A DNA stretch of 16,634 bases from Neocallimastix lanati (nom. inval.). Its lineage: Eukaryota; Neocallimastigomycota; Neocallimastigomycetes; Neocallimastigales; Neocallimastigaceae. A program made the translations under genes and the position numbers. Numbering within the stretch: position 1 is the first letter of the stretch; every line of letters begins with the position of its first letter. The stretch is from assembly GCA_016946835.1 (NCBI GenBank), contig JACVTC010000589.1, forward strand, positions 1 through 16,634, given 5' to 3'. The notes beneath the pieces are model-generated. The model made no database searches. It saw nothing but the letters and a program-made list of their open reading frames with translations, and had not been told where the DNA came from. Positions 1 through 8,340 of the stretch are shown one piece after another.

Positions 1-94
1 ACTACTTATTAATTATTACTGAGGTATTTTAACTTTTTTTTTATATTATTATTTTTGATTATCAATAGTTTTGGTTATTTATGATATTTTTTTC

Positions 95-137
<43 letters not shown>

Positions 138-180
138 TAAAAAAAAAATAAAAAAATAATAATAATAATATATATAATTA
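95..180. repeat. T24/A19 homopolymer junction and A-rich simple repeat
   Basis: An uninterrupted run of T (95-118) is followed directly by an uninterrupted run of A (119-137), then A-rich and AAT-repeat sequence to about 180. The junction is a perfect palindrome and could form a long A:T hairpin. It may be a head-to-head pair of poly(A) tails or plain slippage expansion. No coding sequence is seen in 1-317. Confidence 0.85.
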
Positions 181-317
181 TAATTACATTTTTTATTAAT
201 AAATTAATTAAATTTTTATATAAAATTAATATTAATTTTATTTATTATATTTAAATAATATATCATAAATTTATATTTTTTTAAAAATTTTAATTATTAA
301 AATAAATATTTTTCTTT

Positions 318-692
318 TTAATTATCATTTTGAGAAACTTCAATGGCATTTTGAATAAATGGTGAAAATACAATAGAGACATTTTTACTATCATTTCCGA
401 GGTTTATAATTTCATTTTTAGAAGGTAATTTATAACAAAATGCATTGTTTAATTTATGACTTATTCGTGGTTTTAATGACTTAATTTCTGAAGGAATTTT
501 ATCGTTATTTTCTTGACTAATTAAATTATAAATTAATTCGATACTATTTGTTAATTTTTTAACTGTAAAAGTTTTATTCTTATTATCTATTATAACTTGA
601 TTGAAATAGTATTGAAAACAATGTCAATAGTATCTAATAACATTACGACGTAATTCATCATATCTTTTTGAGATAAATTTTAACCACCTCGG
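318..692 (-). pseudogene. decayed or partial reading frame, unknown function
   Basis: On the minus strand one frame stays open from 692 down to a TAA at 318-320 (about 125 codons), broken only by a TGA at 624-626. The upstream part contains the stretch RYDELRRNVIRYY, the TGA falls next, then HCFQYYFNQ follows. The C-terminal 100 codons are clean and use a mixed amino-acid set (Lys, Asn, Ser, Ile, with Cys, Pro and Phe near the end), and are less A+T-rich than the flanks. This argues for real or recently coding sequence rather than chance. There is no plausible ATG in frame, so the 5' end is missing, interrupted or in another exon. The TGA lies where a Trp codon (TGG) would read well, so a single G-to-A change could explain it. 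I recognise no family. An annotator who uses ATG-to-stop ORFs would miss it. Confidence 0.4.
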
Positions 693-750
693 TCATTTTT
701 ATTTTTTTTTATTTTATAATAAAAAAAATAGAGTTTGAATTTATATTTTA

Positions 751-845
751 TTAATTAATAAAAATCATTTGTTTCACTAAATTTATTTGTCTTTATATCA
801 ATTAATAAAAATCAATTGTTTCATTAAAATTTAATGATGTTATTA
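751..845. repeat. 47-bp imperfect tandem duplication
   Basis: A segment beginning AATTAATAAAAATCA at 753 recurs at 800 with the following text also conserved (TTTGTTTCACTAAATTTA versus ATTGTTTCATTAAAATTTA). The period is 47 bp. This looks like a local slippage or unequal-exchange duplication in spacer DNA with no gene nearby. Confidence 0.6.
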
Positions 846-975
846 CATTATTTTTAATTCTTTTTTTTTTGTAAATATGTATTATCTGATATAATTTTAA
901 TATAAATAAAATTTATATATCATTCCATTTTACATAAATTATTGTAATTTATTATAGTCAAGTATATTTAAAATT

Positions 976-1019
976 AAAGTTAAATATTAAATATAAATTT
1001 AAAATTTAAATTTAACTTT
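976..1019. repeat. 10-bp perfect inverted repeat in spacer
   Basis: AAAGTTAAAT (976-985) is the exact reverse complement of ATTTAACTTT (1010-1019), with a 24-nt A+T-only spacer. It lies about 160 bp upstream of the decayed plus-strand frame. In DNA this A+T-rich a 10-bp pair is only mildly unusual. The rest of 846-1178 shows nothing else I can support. Confidence 0.45.
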
Positions 1020-1178
1020 GTTTTATTTGAATTTTGTGATATGGTAATTTAATATAATATTAATAATTATATAACGATATAACGACAGATATAAAACTAT
1101 TTATATATATATATCTTTAGGAAAAAATATACTATATAATAAGTTTTTTTTAAATTTTAGAAAATTTTATAATCAATA

Positions 1179-1613
1179 ATGTTTAAAAATAATAATAAAA
1201 ATTTAATATATCAAGTAAAAGGAAAGAATTATAAATCTCAGCAAACATTAATTCAAAAAATTCAACATAAATTAAGTAATAGTGTTACAGGAAAATATAA
1301 TAATAATCTTGATATATCAGAATTTATTAAATTTAAAATATGTTAAATCTTCATATGTTCAATAGGAAGGTTGATGATATAATCGAAAAAGATTTATTCA
1401 ATTAAATATACCTTTGTTATATATGATTTATATAAATAAAAAATCATATATTCTAATTTTAAAGAAGAAGACGTATCAAATAAAAATTGTATAGATACAA
1501 TTAAAATACTATTAAAAAATTTTATTAAAGAATATAAAAATAATTATGACTCTTATTATATGGATTTATTATGTTATATCATTATATTAAGATTATATAT
1601 AAAAATAAAATAA
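1179..1613 (+). pseudogene. decayed plus-strand reading frame, unknown function
   Basis: A single frame runs from an ATG at 1179 to a TAA at 1611-1613 (144 codons), interrupted by three in-frame TAA codons at 1344, 1380 and 1437. The first 55 codons (start MFKNNNKNLIYQVKGKNY) and the last 57 (with the acidic-to-basic stretch NFKEEDVSNKNC and a Tyr/Ile/Leu-rich tail) have plausible protein composition. All breaks are TAA in the same frame with no frameshift needed, so point mutation in a former gene is the simplest reading. No family is recognised. It resembles the minus-strand decayed frame at 13913-14359 in length and Tyr/Asn/Ile-rich style, but I see no alignable similarity. Chance openness in A+T-rich DNA cannot be excluded. 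Confidence 0.33.
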
Positions 1614-1807
1614 AAATCAATGTAGTTATTTAAGAAGTTATTAAAGTTTTTATATTTCACTTAGGATTATTAAAATACCTATATTTCTGTTAAGTTTTTA
1701 TTTATATATTTATTTATTTTCTATTTAACAATTTATTCATTTATATTGATTATTATTCCACCCAATAAAATACATTTAATTTAAATTTTTTTTATATATA
1801 AAATTAT

Positions 1808-2100
1808 TTAATTATTAGCTAATAAAACTAATTTGTTTATTATTATTATTATTATTTTCAATTAATTATTAACCAATAAGAAACTAATTTATTTTATTTT
1901 ATTTTATTTTATTTTATTTTGTATAATTATTAATTATTATAACTAATTATTTTTCTTTTAAATTTATTTTATTTTATTTTATTTTTTAATTAACTATGAT
2001 AAAAAAAAATTTTTTTTGTTTATTATTAACCAATTAATTATGAATAATATGACTAAATTTTTATTTATTTGTTTATTTATTATTAACCAATAAACCATGA
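1808..2100. repeat. degenerate A+T repeat array with (ATTTT)n microsatellite
   Basis: The motif TTATTATTAACCAATAA followed by a (G)ACTAATTT-like end recurs in degraded form near 1815, 1864, 1925, 2021 and 2079, giving an irregular 50-95-bp spacing. Between copies sit pure ATTTT pentamer runs near 1890-1920 and 1965-1985. There is no coding potential. The array abuts the end of LTR-like copy A and could be degraded internal sequence of that element. Confidence 0.5.
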
Positions 2101-2104
2101 CTAA

Positions 2105-2690
2105 TTTTTTTCAATATCGAGAAGAGTTATTATTGTAATAATTCTATTAAATAAATTAATAAATTTAAACAATATAATTATTAACTACAATTTAATAATT
2201 AAATAATATTATTAAATTGAGAATTTAAATATACTTATCTGTTAGAGTTTATTACAACAAAGTAGTAAAGGCAATGCACGCAAAGTTTATTCAAATTAAA
2301 ATTGTTTTGTTATAAATTTATAATATGTTTTATTAATAATTAAAAATACATTATTTAGTAATTTTTTAAAAGATAAAATACAATTTAATAAAGAAAGGAT
2401 TATAAAGTGTTTTATTTTATAATTTTGAATTATTATTACTATAATTTTGTTATAATAATAATTTTGATTTCTCAAAGAGAACTCAAGAGTCGATATTTAT
2501 TCTTTTATGTAAAATTTAAATTTTAATAAATTTGTTTCTAACCTTAACAAATCAATTGTTTAGGAAAAGATTAGAAGAAAAACCTAAACAAAAATCGACT
2601 AATAATCTGTTCATATTAGCCATCGAATATTTAAGTAAAACTGATCCCTAGAATCGGGAAAACCTTAAAATACCGATTATCTAAATTTAA
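2105..2690 (-). repeat. LTR-like copy A (inverted, diverged relative of copy B)
   Basis: Read on the minus strand, this stretch parallels 11390-11990 on the plus strand in block order. There are nested inverted repeats, then a CTAATCTTTTCCTA box, then a CTCTTGA-TTCTCTTTGAGAAATC block (about 2465-2490), then AATCCTTTCT, then TAATAAACTCT followed by GATAAGTAT. Overall identity is low, but these anchors are in the same order and similar spacing. The inverted repeats, in plus coordinates, are 2630-2635/2664-2669 with inner 2641-2645/2653-2657, 2595-2604/2614-2626, 2556-2564/2583-2591 and 2538-2545/2567-2574. No coding sequence is present. A promoter-bearing LTR of an old LTR retrotransposon is the best reading; a solo regulatory repeat is the alternative. 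Exact ends are uncertain by tens of bases. Confidence 0.55.
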
Positions 2691-2954
2691 AACATAATAG
2701 AAATAACTATAGAATAAAATTATTTAAAAAAAAGATAATAGAAATAATTATAAATAGTTTGTTTAATTATTATTAGTTAATAATTAAATAATATAACGGA
2801 TTCATAAAGATAAAATCAATCTTTTACAAAAATTACTAAAACAGAATTAATTTTGAATGACTAAATTATTTGTTAAAATTAATTGAATAAATAAATAAAT
2901 TACTATTATAATAAATGGATATAATAATAGTTATTAAATAAATTGATATGATAT
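2691..2954. other. A+T-rich spacer, nothing identified
   Basis: No open frame of note, no RNA-gene signature and no repeat beyond simple A+T composition. The final bases (ATGATAT) form the left flank of the copia element. They do not match the right flank (ATTATATT), so no target-site duplication is evident. Confidence 0.6.
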
Positions 2955-3188
2955 TGTCAACTTTATTAATATAAAGTTATATTCTAGTTTAGGTTTAATA
3001 AAATATTAAATTAAATTATATTAAATACATTGTAATTATAAATTAAATATAAATTAATATGTATCTAGAACAAGCCACAATTAAATATAAATACATGTAA
3101 TTTTCTCTGTACTTTAAATCTTTGTTAACCATTTATTTATATTCTATAAATAAAAAATTTATATTAATTAATAAAACAATCTTTAATA
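2955..3188 (+). repeat. 5' LTR of the copia element
   Basis: This 234-bp repeat is matched by 8341-8571 with three substitutions (C2958/T8344, a T/C in the CTAGYTTAGG block, and an A/T near the 3' end) and one 3-bp indel (ATT after TGTCAACTTT). It starts TG but ends in ATA rather than the usual CA. Near the start, AACTTT and AAAGTT form a short inverted repeat. It supplies the promoter (TATAAATA at 3086) for the element RNA; AATAAA-type signals follow in the last 40 bases. Confidence 0.93.
3086..3093 (+). promoter_or_regulatory. TATA box in 5' LTR
   Basis: TATAAATA stands in the middle of the LTR and is followed by a mixed-composition stretch (ACATGTAATTTTCTCTGTAC) that is a reasonable transcription start region. 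The same box is at 8469-8476 in the 3' LTR. Identification is by motif and position only. Confidence 0.55.
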
Positions 3189-3203
3189 GATTAAGAGTCT
3201 CAA
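3189..3203 (+). promoter_or_regulatory. primer binding site, complement of tRNA-Lys(CUU) anticodon arm
   Basis: Immediately after the LTR lies GATTAAGAGTCTCAA. Its reverse complement, TTGAGACTCTTAATC, contains the CTCTTAA anticodon loop and flanking GA/TC of eukaryotic tRNA-Lys(CUU). Drosophila copia and yeast Ty5 are known to prime from an internally cleaved initiator tRNA, and Candida Tca2 from an internal tRNA-Arg site. By analogy this element would prime from a tRNA-Lys 5' half ending near nucleotide 40. The match to this host's own tRNA cannot be checked here. Confidence 0.65.
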
Positions 3204-3213
3204 ACAACCGAAA

Positions 3214-3822
3214 ATGTCTGACAGCGCTGAATGTTTCGTTTACAAGGGTTCCAACTTCAAAATGTGGAAAAAGTTACTCATTAACATTTTGAAAGCCAAA
3301 GATCTCTCTGATTACGCCACAACCAATATTTTCAATGAAGCCGATAGAGACCATGAAAACTTTGGGGAAATTGATAAAAACAACTCAAAGGTTGTTGCTA
3401 TTATCAAGTCTGTGGATGAATCAATTTATCAAGATATTGAAGATTTAGAATCTGCTTTTGACATGATCAAGAAACTGGAAGAGATTAAACAAGAAGCAGA
3501 TGAACTAATTGTAGAAAAATTAATAAAGAAACTGAAAATTATGAAGCCTCGAAACTATATGGAAGTTTTAAAATGTTTATCTGACATGTTAAACACTTTT
3601 AACAAACTTAAAACCGCCAATTACGATATGAGTGAAAATGACAAGATCCAATATATGTTCAAGGCGCTACCAAAGGAATTACAAATTGCTTTCCTGCCTG
3701 AACCTGGTAAAACAGCTGAAGAATATTATGATTTCATCAAATCAAGAAATATATTTAGATGCATGAATGAACAAAAAATAATCAAGCCACAAATTAACCA
3801 TAATAATCGTAAACAATTATAA
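3214..3822 (+). CDS. gag: copia Gag (capsid part)
   Basis: The 202-codon frame starts with an ATG 10 bases after the primer binding site, the first ATG downstream of the LTR. The N-terminus has the aromatic pattern typical of copia Gag (YKGSNFKMWKKLL), followed by a helical, charged middle (residues 75-110) and a C-terminal helical region with DKIQYMFKALPKELQ, as in the gag-polypeptide/UBN2 family of Ty1/copia. Gag assembles the virus-like particle that encloses the element RNA in the cytoplasm. The TAA at 3820 is due to a frame change: from about 3811 the Gag sequence continues in another frame to a zinc-knuckle remnant. Codon use is richer in G and C than in the Asn-rich downstream parts. 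Confidence 0.85.
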   Translation: MSDSAECFVYKGSNFKMWKKLLINILKAKDLSDYATTNIFNEADRDHENFGEIDKNNSKVVAIIKSVDESIYQDIEDLESAFDMIKKLEEIKQEADELIVEKLIKKLKIMKPRNYMEVLKCLSDMLNTFNKLKTANYDMSENDKIQYMFKALPKELQIAFLPEPGKTAEEYYDFIKSRNIFRCMNEQKIIKPQINHNNRKQL

Positions 3823-3970
3823 TAACTACGATGATCCCATGGATTTAGACCTAGTATTTAACAGAAATAATAAGTATAAAAGCCACAGACAAAATAATTC
3901 TCAACGAAGAAGAATTCCAAATAAATACTGTCATATTAGTAACCAACGTGGTCATTTAACAAATAAATGA
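3811..3970 (+). pseudogene. frame-shifted Gag C-terminus with broken zinc knuckle
   Basis: After the frame change the reading frame at 3839 (MDLDLVFNRNN) leads into a basic stretch (SQRRRIPNKY) and a zinc knuckle at 3929-3970. The pattern expected is C-x2-C-x4-H-x4-C. Here the first Cys (TGT 3929) and the His of NQRGH are present, but the second Cys is Ser (AGT) and the fourth is TGA (3968-3970). In copia elements this nucleocapsid domain packages RNA. With two of four ligands gone it cannot bind zinc normally. Confidence 0.7.
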
Positions 3971-3998
3971 AATTACAACGGGGAAAACAAACGGAACC

Positions 3999-4547
3999 AT
4001 GGATCAAACTAAATTTAATAATAATAATAATAACTATAATAACAGATTTAATAACAATAATTATAATAATAATAAATTTAATAACAATTATGATAAAAAT
4101 AATAATAAAAATTATAAAAATAATAATAAAAATTATAATAAAAATTATAAAAATCGTAATAATTATATTAATAACATTGAAAATAACAATTTACCTGTTG
4201 ATTATGATGATGACATAAATTATGAAAATTTAAGTCACATGATTAACAATAGTCTTGATAATGTTGAATTTTTAAATAACTTAAATTAATCTACTCATAA
4301 CCTTAATAATTATAAAAATGATAAAAATAAATTAAATAAAAATTTTAATAATAATCTTAATAATTATGAAAGTAAAAATAATAATTTACATAAAGAACTT
4401 AATAATGATATAAATTACACTAATAATACTAATTATATTAATAATTATGATAACAATAACAATTGCACTACTAATGACAACAACGAATCAACTTGGATCT
4501 ATGATTCTGGTGCAATTGTTCATATTACTAATGACCGAAGTTTATAA
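3999..4547 (+). pseudogene. Asn-rich linker and copia protease active-site region
   Basis: The frame opens near 3999, and its ATG is probably not a true start. It encodes an Asn/Tyr/Lys-rich low-complexity linker, is stopped by TAA at 4287-4289, and continues in the same frame through more Asn-rich sequence to TWIYDSGAIVHIT. DSGA at 4503-4514 is the catalytic motif of the copia aspartic protease, normally in the context W-x2-DSGA-S/T-x-H. Here Ile-Val stand in for the usual Ser/Thr-x before His. The protease cleaves Gag-Pol inside the particle. A TAA at 4545-4547 ends the frame soon after and the rest continues in another frame. Confidence 0.75.
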
Positions 4548-4672
4548 CTAACTTTAAAAAATACAAAATTAATTTAACATGTGCCAACAATTCTGAAATG
4601 GAATTCGAGGGATTCGGTACATACAAAGGCTCAATTAACGGTTATGACATTACCTTAAGTATTTTATTCTAG
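4544..4672 (+). pseudogene. protease C-terminal part, shifted frame
   Basis: About 42 codons in a different frame from both neighbours read ITNFKKYKINLTCANN, then EFEGFGTYKG, and end with a TAG at 4670-4672. This is the beta-strand-rich part of a copia protease after the active site, where the G-x-G-x2-G-like spacing is common. The original frame resumes at 4659, so two compensating indels bracket this segment. Confidence 0.6.
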
Positions 4673-4865
4673 GAACGCAAATAAAAATTTAATTAGTGGT
4701 ATACAATTTGCCTACACTGAATTAATATCAATTACTAAGCTTATTAACAATGAGCCACACCTTATCATTACAGACAATGATAATAATATCATTAACACTT
4801 ATAGATCAATTGATGGAAGAAACACATTTAGAATCAAAATAAATAATAAATATAATAACTTAATT

Positions 4866-6347
4866 ATGAACACCGATAATGATAATCTTTGGCATAGAAG
4901 ACTTGGTCACTTCTATCACAAAGATTTATCAAAATTTATAAAGGAACACACCACAAGTCATAATAACAACGACAATAATTGTATTACTTGTGGAATAGCT
5001 AAAATGAAAAGGTTACCTCACAACAGAGTAACTCCTAAAGCTACCAAGTTATTAGATATTATCCACTCCGACATTGTTGGTCCTTTCCCGGATTCATTTT
5101 TTGGTTTTAAATTCATCATTACTTTCATTGATGAATTCTCTAGGAAAGCTTGGATTTTCACAATGAAAAGAAAATCAGATGCCATCGATATTATTATTAA
5201 TTTTTTCAAATATTTAAATAATCTTTTTCCAAATTATAAAATTACTAATTTCAAATCGGACCAAGGCAAAGAATATTGTAGTAGAAGAGTCAACAAATTC
5301 TGTAAAAAGAATAGTATTAGAAAACTCTATTCTCCTCCAAGAAATCCTCAAAATAATGGAATTGCTGAACGATTTAATCAAACCATTCTTTATTCCCTAA
5401 AATGTTTATTTAGCTGGAGTAAACTCAACATTAAATTTTGGGATTTTGCTATACGTTATTCAAAATATCTTTATAATCTTACTCCTCATTCAGGAATAAA
5501 TAATCAAATTCCCAATGAAGTATTTTATGGTACTCCCATTCATGTTAATCATATTAAAGTTTTTGGATGCATCGCTTATTATAAGGATTTCTCTCCCAAG
5601 AAAGGAAAATTAGATCCTAACGCTAAAAAAGGTTTTTTCTTAGGTTTCAGTAATGATTCAAATTCTTATTTAATTATGGACTATAATAATTTTTCTCTAC
5701 ATCAAGTAAGAGAAGTATTATTTCAAGAAGACACCCCTGCCTGTATAACCAAAGATATTACAAAAAGAATTTCGCCTTATGTTAAAGACAATAATAATAA
5801 ATTAAATTTATGCTTAGATTTATCTTTTATCAGCAAATTATTAAGCAATTATACAAATAATAATATACATAATTATAATAATATCAACAATTATGACAAT
5901 AATGACGATAATTATTTTATTCCTGACAATAATAATATCATTAATATTCCTGATAATCCACCTAATAATATTAATATTCATAATAATATTCCTAATAATA
6001 ATATTCATAATAATAATTATTATAATATTAATCCTGATGATTATTATGTTAATAATAATAACTTTAAAAATAATTTAAATATTGATAATTATAATATTTC
6101 AGATCAAAATAATAATAATAATTTTTCATATCAAAATAATGAAAAATTTTTAATTAATAAAAATTTGTCAAAAAATGAACAAAATTTAAATAATAATAAT
6201 TTCAATAATAATTTTATTAATAATAATAATAATAATAATAATTTAATATACGATAAAATTTTTCAAATAATTTTATTAATTCTAATAACAATAATTTTAT
6301 TGGCTCAAAAATTCAATACAATGGTAAAAATTTTTCTGATACAATAA
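4866..6347 (+). CDS. copia integrase
   Basis: This catalyses 3'-end processing and strand transfer of element cDNA into the genome. The frame is actually open from 4659. The upstream codons carry the copia NKNLISG signature, so the ATG at 4866 is internal. Visible domains are: an HHCC zinc-binding pre-integrase region (LWHRRLGH, H10/H15, C39/C42 of CITC); and the catalytic core with D69 (HSDIVGPF), D132 (KSDQGKEY) and E168 (NNGIAERFNQT), exactly 35 residues apart for the last two (D,D35E). A GKLDPNAKKGFFLGF motif follows at residues 247-261, typical of the copia integrase C-terminus. From residue 310 the protein is asparagine-rich low complexity. The last 30 codons (from about 6260) are frame-shifted and not native. 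The catalytic part is undamaged. Confidence 0.92.
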   Translation: MNTDNDNLWHRRLGHFYHKDLSKFIKEHTTSHNNNDNNCITCGIAKMKRLPHNRVTPKATKLLDIIHSDIVGPFPDSFFGFKFIITFIDEFSRKAWIFTMKRKSDAIDIIINFFKYLNNLFPNYKITNFKSDQGKEYCSRRVNKFCKKNSIRKLYSPPRNPQNNGIAERFNQTILYSLKCLFSWSKLNIKFWDFAIRYSKYLYNLTPHSGINNQIPNEVFYGTPIHVNHIKVFGCIAYYKDFSPKKGKLDPNAKKGFFLGFSNDSNSYLIMDYNNFSLHQVREVLFQEDTPACITKDITKRISPYVKDNNNKLNLCLDLSFISKLLSNYTNNNIHNYNNINNYDNNDDNYFIPDNNNIINIPDNPPNNINIHNNIPNNNIHNNNYYNINPDDYYVNNNNFKNNLNIDNYNISDQNNNNNFSYQNNEKFLINKNLSKNEQNLNNNNFNNNFINNNNNNNNLIYDKIFQIILLILITIILLAQKFNTMVKIFLIQ

Positions 6348-6820
6348 ATTCTGAATTTAATCAAAATTTAGAAAATTTTAATCAAAATACAAATACCAAT
6401 ACAATAACCAATGGAAATTTTTCAAACACCAAAAATTTTTCTAATCCAAATCATGTACAAAATTCTAATAATAAAAAATTTTTAATTAATGAAAATTTTA
6501 ATTCAAAAAATGATCAAAATTTTATAAATAAAAATTTTTTATCAGAAGATAAAAATAATAATAATAATATTAATAATTTTATTAATAATAATTCAAATAA
6601 TAATAACATAAATATTTATAGAAATAATAAAAGAAAATCCAAATTTACCAATAATAGTATTATTAAACACTTCAAACCTAATATTAATAATAATAATATT
6701 GATATTTACAATAATAATAATAATCATAATAATATTATTTCTTATAATAATAGTCCTAATAATTTTAATTACAACAATGATAATTTAATTAATACTATTG
6801 AAACTGAAAATGAAGAAGTT
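5780..6820 (+). repeat. AAT/AAC-repeat DNA encoding poly-Asn linker
   Basis: Over 1 kb of imperfect AAT repeats encodes runs of asparagine between the integrase core and reverse transcriptase. In the other frames the same repeat reads as poly-Ile or stop-rich. The element's real frame changes once, at a T5 run (6258-6263). Such linkers tolerate length changes, which fits slippage there. Confidence 0.8.
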
Positions 6821-7150
6821 CCGAAAACTTATCAAAAAGCTCTCAATTGTGATCATGCCGATGAATGGGATATTGCTATCCATGAAGAACTCAAAAATTT
6901 ATACGATAATAATACAATGACTTTTGTTAAAAAACTACCAAGAGGAAAACAACCAATTTCTACAAGATGGGTTTTTGCAATTAAAAAGGATGCAAATAAA
7001 ATTATTAAAAGAAAGGCCAGACTTGTTGCAAGAGGTTTTGCTCAAAGATACGGCATCGATTATGAACTTACATATAGTTCGACATTAAACGTTGATTGTA
7101 TAAAATTCTCGCTTTTGCTGCTCAATTTCAATGGACTGTTTATCAATTAG
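6260..7150 (+). pseudogene. Asn-rich linker and reverse transcriptase N-terminus (frame-shifted part of pol)
   Basis: A continuous frame from 6260 to a stop at 7148-7150 first encodes an Asn-rich spacer. From about 6800 it gives the canonical start of the copia RT: EVPKTYQKAL, DEWDIAIHEELKNL, RWVFAIKKDANK, KARLVARGFAQRYGIDY. These correspond to the fingers subdomain that precedes the first catalytic Asp. The last 14 codons (after about 7105) are out of frame; the true continuation is in the frame of the following entry. The ATG at 6917 lies inside the domain and is not a start. Together with its two neighbours it makes up one broken pol. Confidence 0.85.
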
Positions 7151-8100
7151 ATTTTAAATCTGCCTATCTAAACGCCGCCTTAGACAAAGAAATTTACACC
7201 GAAATTCCTTACGGCGATGAAAACTACGGTAAAGGCTATTGGATTCTAAATAAGGCATTGTACGGCCTTAAACAATCAGGCCGCCAGTGGAATAAAACCA
7301 TTACAAAATTTTTAACCGAAAACAAATTTCATCAATCCACCACTGATCCATGTGTTTTCTTTAAAAAGCAGAAGGATGAACTAACTTGTATTATAGGTCT
7401 TTATGTTGATGATATGCTAATTATAGGTGAAAATTTCGAAATTGTTAGAATTGTTTCAAGAATTAAAGATAACTTTAAGGTATCAAAATGTGGATTTGCT
7501 GACTTCATATTAGGAATCAAAATAGAAAGAGAAAATGATATTTATATCTCACAAGAAGCATTCATTGATAATCTATTAAATAAATATAGTATAAATAATA
7601 AAAAGAAAATAAAATCACCATGTTCAGTAAATGAAAATAATGAAGATAATGAACCTGTTGACAAAATAAAATTCAAAAGTATTATCGGATCCTTAATTTA
7701 TCTTGCAAGATGCACACGTCCAGACATTGCATTTGCTGTTAACTTTGCCGCTAGAAAATCAGAAAATCCAACTCAAGCCGATTGGAAAAAAGCTATTAAA
7801 ATATTAAAATACTTAAATGGAACAAAACATTATAAAATAAGATATGACGGTAAAGGTAAAATAAATGCGCATACAGATTCGGATTTTGCCGGTGATCCAA
7901 ATGATAGAAAATCTACTTCAGGACACATTATCTTAATGGGTACAAATCCTATTTCATGGTATTCTAAAAAACAAACAACTGTCGCAACGTCTACTGCCGA
8001 AGCTGAATATTTAAGTACTACAAAATGTATTAAGAAAGTATTACAAATTAAAAATTTATTTTATGAATTATTTGGAGAAACTGAAACTATTGACATATAA
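7096..8100 (+). CDS. copia reverse transcriptase and RNase H (main part)
   Basis: This copies element RNA into cDNA and degrades the RNA strand inside the particle. The frame begins with TTG, not ATG, so it is a fragment continuing from the preceding entry after a frameshift at about 7096-7110. RT motifs: VYQLDFKSAYL (catalytic D19), ALYGLKQSGRQW (residues 54-65), and YVDD at residues 103-106 within LYVDDMLIIGEN. The connection region holds SLIYLARCTRPDIAFAV. RNase H motifs are TDSDFAGDPNDRKSTSGH (from residue 260) and STAEAEYLS (299-307), carrying the Asp and Glu metal ligands. A TAA at 8098-8100 stops it just before the next RNase H acidic motif; CAA to TAA would explain it. No other damage is seen over 330 codons. 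Confidence 0.92.
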   Translation: MYKILAFAAQFQWTVYQLDFKSAYLNAALDKEIYTEIPYGDENYGKGYWILNKALYGLKQSGRQWNKTITKFLTENKFHQSTTDPCVFFKKQKDELTCIIGLYVDDMLIIGENFEIVRIVSRIKDNFKVSKCGFADFILGIKIERENDIYISQEAFIDNLLNKYSINNKKKIKSPCSVNENNEDNEPVDKIKFKSIIGSLIYLARCTRPDIAFAVNFAARKSENPTQADWKKAIKILKYLNGTKHYKIRYDGKGKINAHTDSDFAGDPNDRKSTSGHIILMGTNPISWYSKKQTTVATSTAEAEYLSTTKCIKKVLQIKNLFYELFGETETIDI

Positions 8101-8319
8101 ACGGATAATGAAGCAAGCAAAAGTAGCATTGAAGCAGGTCATTTAAATCCAAAGCTTAGACATATTAGTGTTAGCTACCATTTCAACAATGAAAATATAT
8201 TAAATAAAAATGTTCAACTAAAATATATTAGTACAAATGATATGCTGGCCGATCCATTAACCAAAAACCTTAATGGAAACAAAATAACTAATTTTACAAA
8301 TAAAATTTTTATAAAATAA
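8101..8319 (+). pseudogene. RNase H C-terminus, cut off by in-frame TAA
   Basis: The same frame continues after the TAA. It reads TDNEASKSSIEAG (third catalytic Asp and small helix), LRHISVSYHFNNE (equivalent of the usual KHID-x-YHF block) and YISTNDMLADPLTKNL, the standard end of copia pol, then stops at TAA 8317-8319. It lies 12 bases before the polypurine tract. One stop codon separates it from the main RT/RNase H frame. Confidence 0.85.
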
Positions 8320-8331
8320 AAAATTTAATTT

Positions 8332-8340
8332 GAGGGGGAG
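8332..8340 (+). promoter_or_regulatory. polypurine tract
   Basis: GAGGGGGAG lies immediately 5' of the 3' LTR start (TG at 8341). In LTR retrotransposons the purine tract resists RNase H and primes plus-strand DNA. It is one of the few G-runs in the window. Confidence 0.9.

Noticed and set aside
83-180. telomere or replication origin at the T/A homopolymer
   Set aside because: There is no telomere-type G-rich repeat and no other support; simple slippage is enough.
3967-4218. 83-codon isoleucine-rich plus-strand ORF
   Set aside because: It is the AAT repeat of the Asn-rich linker read in another frame (ATA/ATT), overlapping the frame that leads to the protease motif.
5018-5209. 63-codon minus-strand ORF
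   Set aside because: Lies wholly inside the integrase catalytic core on the opposite strand and shows no motif.
5893-6078. 61-codon Ile-rich plus-strand ORF
   Set aside because: Shadow frame of the poly-Asn tail of the integrase; composition is purely from AAT repeats.
7096-7100. start codon of a separate RT protein
   Set aside because: The frame begins with TTG inside a conserved RT block and is simply the continuation after a frameshift.
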